DNA of 64,000 nucleotides from Pipra filicauda (Eukaryota; Chordata; Aves; Passeriformes; Pipridae). Location of the stretch: contig NW_024104414.1 of assembly GCF_003945595.2 (NCBI RefSeq), positions 62,001 to 126,000 of the forward strand. The letters run 5' to 3'. Position 1 is the first letter of the stretch. Each line of letters starts with the position of its first letter. Below are positions 59,870 through 64,000 of this stretch, piece after piece. The position numbers were made by a program, and so were the translations under genes. The notes beneath the pieces are model-generated. The model saw only the letters and a program-made list of their open reading frames with translations, searched no databases and had not been told where the DNA came from.

Positions 59870-62800
59870 GCCAGTACTGAGCTTGGCCTTACTGGTGCTG
59901 CACCAGTGCCATGTGTTGGTCACCCCAGCTTGGATGAGACAAAGGTTTCCATGTGACCTGAGCTGCCCCGAGCCTAGGGACAGGGGCTTCTGCTTGGGGC
60001 AGTGCCAGGTGAATGTTCCAGCTCCCCTGTGAGGAGCCAGCGCTGCTGCAGGGCCTCCAACCATCTCTGAAGTGGCTCTTGGAGATGGTTTGTCTTCAAT
60101 TAAACTGCCCCAGATTTGAGGCACAGTGGCTCCTGTGCTCCAAGTGCTGGCACAGCAGTGCCCAAAACAGGGAGACAACCTTCTGTAGCACTGCTGGAGG
60201 GGATTTAGGCAGCTTATAAATATCCAACTCTGAAGTTGGCTGAGACACCAAAGCAACTTCTCCGTACTTGCAATAAGTGCCACGGGCTCTGACGGCCGTG
60301 AGTCACAGGGCTGCTCAATCTGGCTTTGAAAGCCCAGATGAAGGGGGAATCAGCAAATCCCCGCACGACAAGAGGAAGGTGTTGGGCATCTGGTGCTCAC
60401 CACTGGTGCTGCAGATATACCACTGGCCTTTATAATCAGAATATTGCTGTGAATAGAGGGGTGGAAGCTGCTGGCAGATCTCTGGGTGCACTCATTGCTC
60501 CTCAGGCACACGAAGGGGAGTTTAGTCTGCACAGAACAGACCAATGCAGTTCCTGCAGTTTCAAAATGAAAAAGAAAATCAATACCACCCATGTGGCTCA
60601 GTACCAGTGGTGAACATGATCCCAGCACCTTGGTGTTACTGAAATGACTTATTTCAGTAGGTGATTTGATCTTAAGAGTGCTGGAATCATGACAAGTTCA
60701 GGAGAGAACAGTGAAAGAGATGAAGGGCCTGGCAGGGCTGATTAATGAGCACAGCTTGTGGGAGTGGAGGACACAGTAATTGTGGACCAAAAATGATGGG
60801 GGGAAATCTGAGAGCAAAATAGAATTATCTAAGGGGCATAAGAGTCTTTCAGAGAGGAAAAACTCTTCTGGATGTGCAGATAAGATGATCTGGGGATAAA
60901 GCAGAAGATATTAATGAGTGGAAAGCAAGTCCAGTTCTCAAGAAACATTTCCGAGCAAGAAGGATCATCAGGATGTGGAACAGGGGAAAGAGTGAAAGTT
61001 CCATTGCCACTCACTTAGCACTGGATCAGAAATTGTGCTGTAGGGAACAGGAAGAACCTGGGATGAGCTCACAGGACTTTCCCATCTCTCATTTCTGCAG
61101 TTATGGGTTCCGTTAGGGAAAATCCTACTTTCAGTTTGTTTCTGGGGCCAGAAATGTAATTTCCAGTTCACTCAGTGTTTTTTGGAAGACTGAAAAATGC
61201 TGAATGCAGGAGGATTTTTTCTTTTGCTGTTGACATTTTTGGTGGTCTTTCACTGAAATGAGAACGAAGCCCTTCACTTGCTCACAGACTGGGGTGACGT
61301 GCTCAGCACTGAGTATTCTCTGGCACATATTTATGATGTGGCTCAGTGATCATGACTAAGATGAGAAAATAGCTCATTCTGCATGGTCTGGTAAGTTCTT
61401 AGTGTTTGTCCTTTCTGTGCTGTCAAGGGGAGGTTGCATTAATCACTGTCTGCCCTGCTCAGGCTCTCCTTACACGGGCAAAATGTCTCCCCAGACCTTT
61501 CCCCCAAGGAAAACCAGCTTTGAGGTGACCTTGCAGCTCATCCCATTGCAAGCACCCATCCTCATGTCCCTCTTGGATGTAAGACACTAAAAGGAGTAGT
61601 AGAAGGTTAGGAAAACCTTCTGGTCACTTGTCTTCTGCTTCCCCCTCCTGCAGCCTCCCCTTGTCACCTGAAAGTGCAGGACACCAATAACCCACTGACA
61701 CAAATTCTGCAGGAGAACATTGTGGTCCAAGGAATTTTGTGCTGGAGATCCCTCTGGGCTCCTGGGCTGCATCCAACCATGGTGGGTGTTCCTGGCAGTG
61801 TTTGGGCACTGCCAACCAACCTGGCAGTGTTTGGGGCACTGGTGGCAGAGAGATTTCGCTCACAGCTGCCTCATAGCAGCGACAACAGTTGGAAATAGGT
61901 TTTTCTTCAGCACTTTCAGCACAGACAAAGTGGAAATCCTTCCAAGTTCCAGGGAATCCAGGGCACTGGCAGCTGTGCAGGGCATGTCCTGCCCTGCTTG
62001 GCCCAGCTGAGTTCCCAGAAGTGCCTGGTGCTGTTTAACATGATTTGGGAGAGATGCAGACACCACTGAACATCCCTGAAAGTTCTGCCTGTTCCTCTGG
62101 CTCCTGGTTTTGCTGTGGCTGTGGGGCTTTTCTCTAGACTACTGTCTGGTTTTGCATCAAAATTATGTTCCTTGGGGCAGGATTTGCTGGCTCCTTTCCC
62201 AGCTCAGCCACAGCACTGGTGTCTGTGCTGAGTCTGCCCAGTTTGCCCTGGCAGGACCCTCTTTGATCCCCCTCTGTGCTTCGCATGATCCCCCTCGTCC
62301 TCCAGGACCTTGAACTTCTGATATGGAATTCAGGAGGATGTTTCCTCCACTGATTTCTAGACATGTGCACAGTCTCACACTTCTTTATTAATCAAATAAG
62401 GCTCTAGCTGTAAGATATTATTCAGGCTGGGTGCTCCCACCTCTGCTTTTGAGCTCTGTGCATGAGAGATTATAGTCTCAGATAAAAATTGAGGGGCAAA
62501 CCATGTGTGTAAGTCTTCTCAACTAATCTTCAGGATCTGCACAAACATCTGACAGGAAAATGGTCATGATTTTCACTCCGAAAACCATAATTTTCCACCT
62601 GCCTTGCAGATCTCAACAGCAGATTTCACTGATCTGCTTCAGAGACCAGCACTGGGAGTTTTCTAGGGAGATGGAGAAGAGGCAAGAAGGAGCAGGAGAC
62701 CCAAAACCTGTTCTTCACTAGCCCAACCTATCATAACTTTGTTATTTTATAAGTTTCTGCTGAGGGATTTTTGGAATTCCAAACTTCTGAATATCTCTTC

Positions 62801-63410
62801 TTTTCAGAAGCACGAACAAGTTGTTTTTTTTAAAACAAGTTGGTTCTTTAAAAAGACTTTAAAGGTCTCAGCTGGCTTCAGTTCTCTTTTTGGCCAAAAT
62901 GAGATAGAACCTGGGCAAAATGTGGTTGTGCTGGGCATCTGGAGGCAGAAGGACTTTCCATGAGATCTGAGCTCAGGGTTTGGGTCAATGACTGAGTGTT
63001 GCTGGGTCTGGTGTCTCTTCCAGCTTTGTCTCTGCCATTGGGTTTTCTGGCCACTTAATTGTTGACAGGCAGCTCTAAGTGCTTGGGAGAGTGACTGGTT
63101 TGGGTCAAATAATCACAAAATAAGGTTTGAGACTATTTTCACTAATATTTTGCAGGTGCTGGAGTGCTCCTGGTTAGTGGAGGGAGTAACCCCAGAAGTG
63201 GCAGCATGGTGGTTTTGCTGCTCAGCTGTTTCTGCTTTGCAGTTTTGCAGCTCATCCCAGTGCTGCCCAACCCAGACCTTCCAGCAGCCCCGGGCAGAAT
63301 CCAGTGTCCCATCGACTCCATGCCCTTGCCAGTGCTCCCGGTGGATGAAATGGAAGGCTCAGTGTTCTGCTTCGGGCTTTTAACTCTTGCAACAGAGGAT
63401 TTTCTCAGTA
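59870..63410. other. No gene seen
   Basis: About 3.5 kb with no CR1 copy recognised and no conserved frame. It is one of the few long repeat-poor stretches here. Confidence 0.5.
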
Positions 63411-63414
63411 TTAT

Positions 63415-63662
63415 ATCATTGTAGAATGTCCTGAGTGGGAAGGGACCCACAAGGATCATCCAGTCCAACCCCTGGCCCTGCACAGACACCCCAACAATCC
63501 CACCCTGGCCCTCAGAGCGTTGTCCAAACGCTCCTGGAGCTCTGGCAGCCTTGGGGCCGTGCCCACTGCCCTGGGGAGCCTGGGCAGTGCCCCAGCACCC
63601 TGTGGGGGAAGAACCTTTCCCTGAGATCCATCCCAACCCCCCTGGCACAGCTCCAGCCATTC
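63415..63662 (-). repeat. CR1 LINE 3' fragment
   Basis: Contains ttgtagaatgtcctgagtgg; same subfamily as 21172 and 41500; ends at cctggcacagctccagcc. Confidence 0.9.
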
Positions 63663-64000
63663 TCTTAAGTAATAAAGCTTTAAAATTGCTCTTGTCTGCT
63701 TTGTAACCTTGGTGTGCCTCAGAGCTCTCACCTGGAACACCTGGTTCCTAAAAACCACAACTGTTCCCTGTCCCTTCAAAGGCTTTACCCCAGGCTTGGC
63801 CAGGGCTTTGCTCCTCAGAAATGTGCTGATGGTGCTCTGTACCCGGGTCCCATGTCTCAATTCTTTATTTCTAGGCAGCTGAGGGATGATGTTGATGATC
63901 CCTCTCCTGCAGATGAGGATGTTGAAGGAGGCAGAGGATGCCAAGGGCTGGAGTTCTCCCAAGTACCACACTGGCTGTCACATTACACTGCCCAGCACCA

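Overview
The window is vertebrate nuclear DNA and almost certainly avian. It is packed with 3' fragments of CR1 LINEs (about 38 recognised, in several subfamilies and both orientations), carries one complete solo LTR, and has spliced genes with short GT-AG introns. No bacterial-type operon or CRISPR array is present, and I found no tRNA or rRNA gene. The CR1 subfamilies and the LTR suggest a songbird-like genome, but I cannot name the species.

Two protein-coding genes can be supported, both on the minus strand. (1) At 4.7-5.6 kb lies an intronless reading frame for a 291-residue NFIL3-like bZIP repressor. A poly(A) signal lies about 0.48 kb downstream, and a splice acceptor lies just before the start codon. 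A CpG-rich block at about 19.2-19.57 kb has a strong minus-strand donor and could hold its non-coding first exon. (2) At 36.2-49.0 kb lies a complete ZAP70 tyrosine-kinase gene. Its 12 coding exons join in frame to give 610 residues (human 619). Both SH2 domains, the regulatory tyrosines and all kinase catalytic motifs are intact. The non-coding first exon of ZAP70 was not located and should lie upstream, above 49.0 kb.

Layout: 1-4.2 kb is flank downstream of the NFIL3-like gene, with an 18-bp minisatellite at 1.24-1.73 kb. 4.2-5.6 kb is the NFIL3-like gene. 5.6-19.2 kb is its probable intron, mostly CR1 and AT-rich sequence. 18.8-20.5 kb holds a purine-only tract, the CpG-rich block, a 21-G run and five tandem copies of an about 180-bp unit. 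20.5-35.3 kb is intergenic, with CR1 copies and a 1,208-bp solo LTR at 27.5-28.7 kb. 35.3-49.0 kb is ZAP70. 49.0-64 kb is ZAP70 upstream sequence or intron 1, with CR1 copies and an AT-rich minisatellite at 52.9-53.25 kb.

Three points stand out. The ZAP70 exon 11 splice donor has been copied into a 21-bp, seven-unit tandem array, so a second donor one unit away would add 7 residues in frame within the kinase domain. CR1 insertions sit within about 15-40 bp of the splice acceptors of both genes. A ZAP70/NFIL3-like pair here mirrors the SYK/NFIL3 pair known elsewhere in vertebrates, which suggests an ancient paralogous block.
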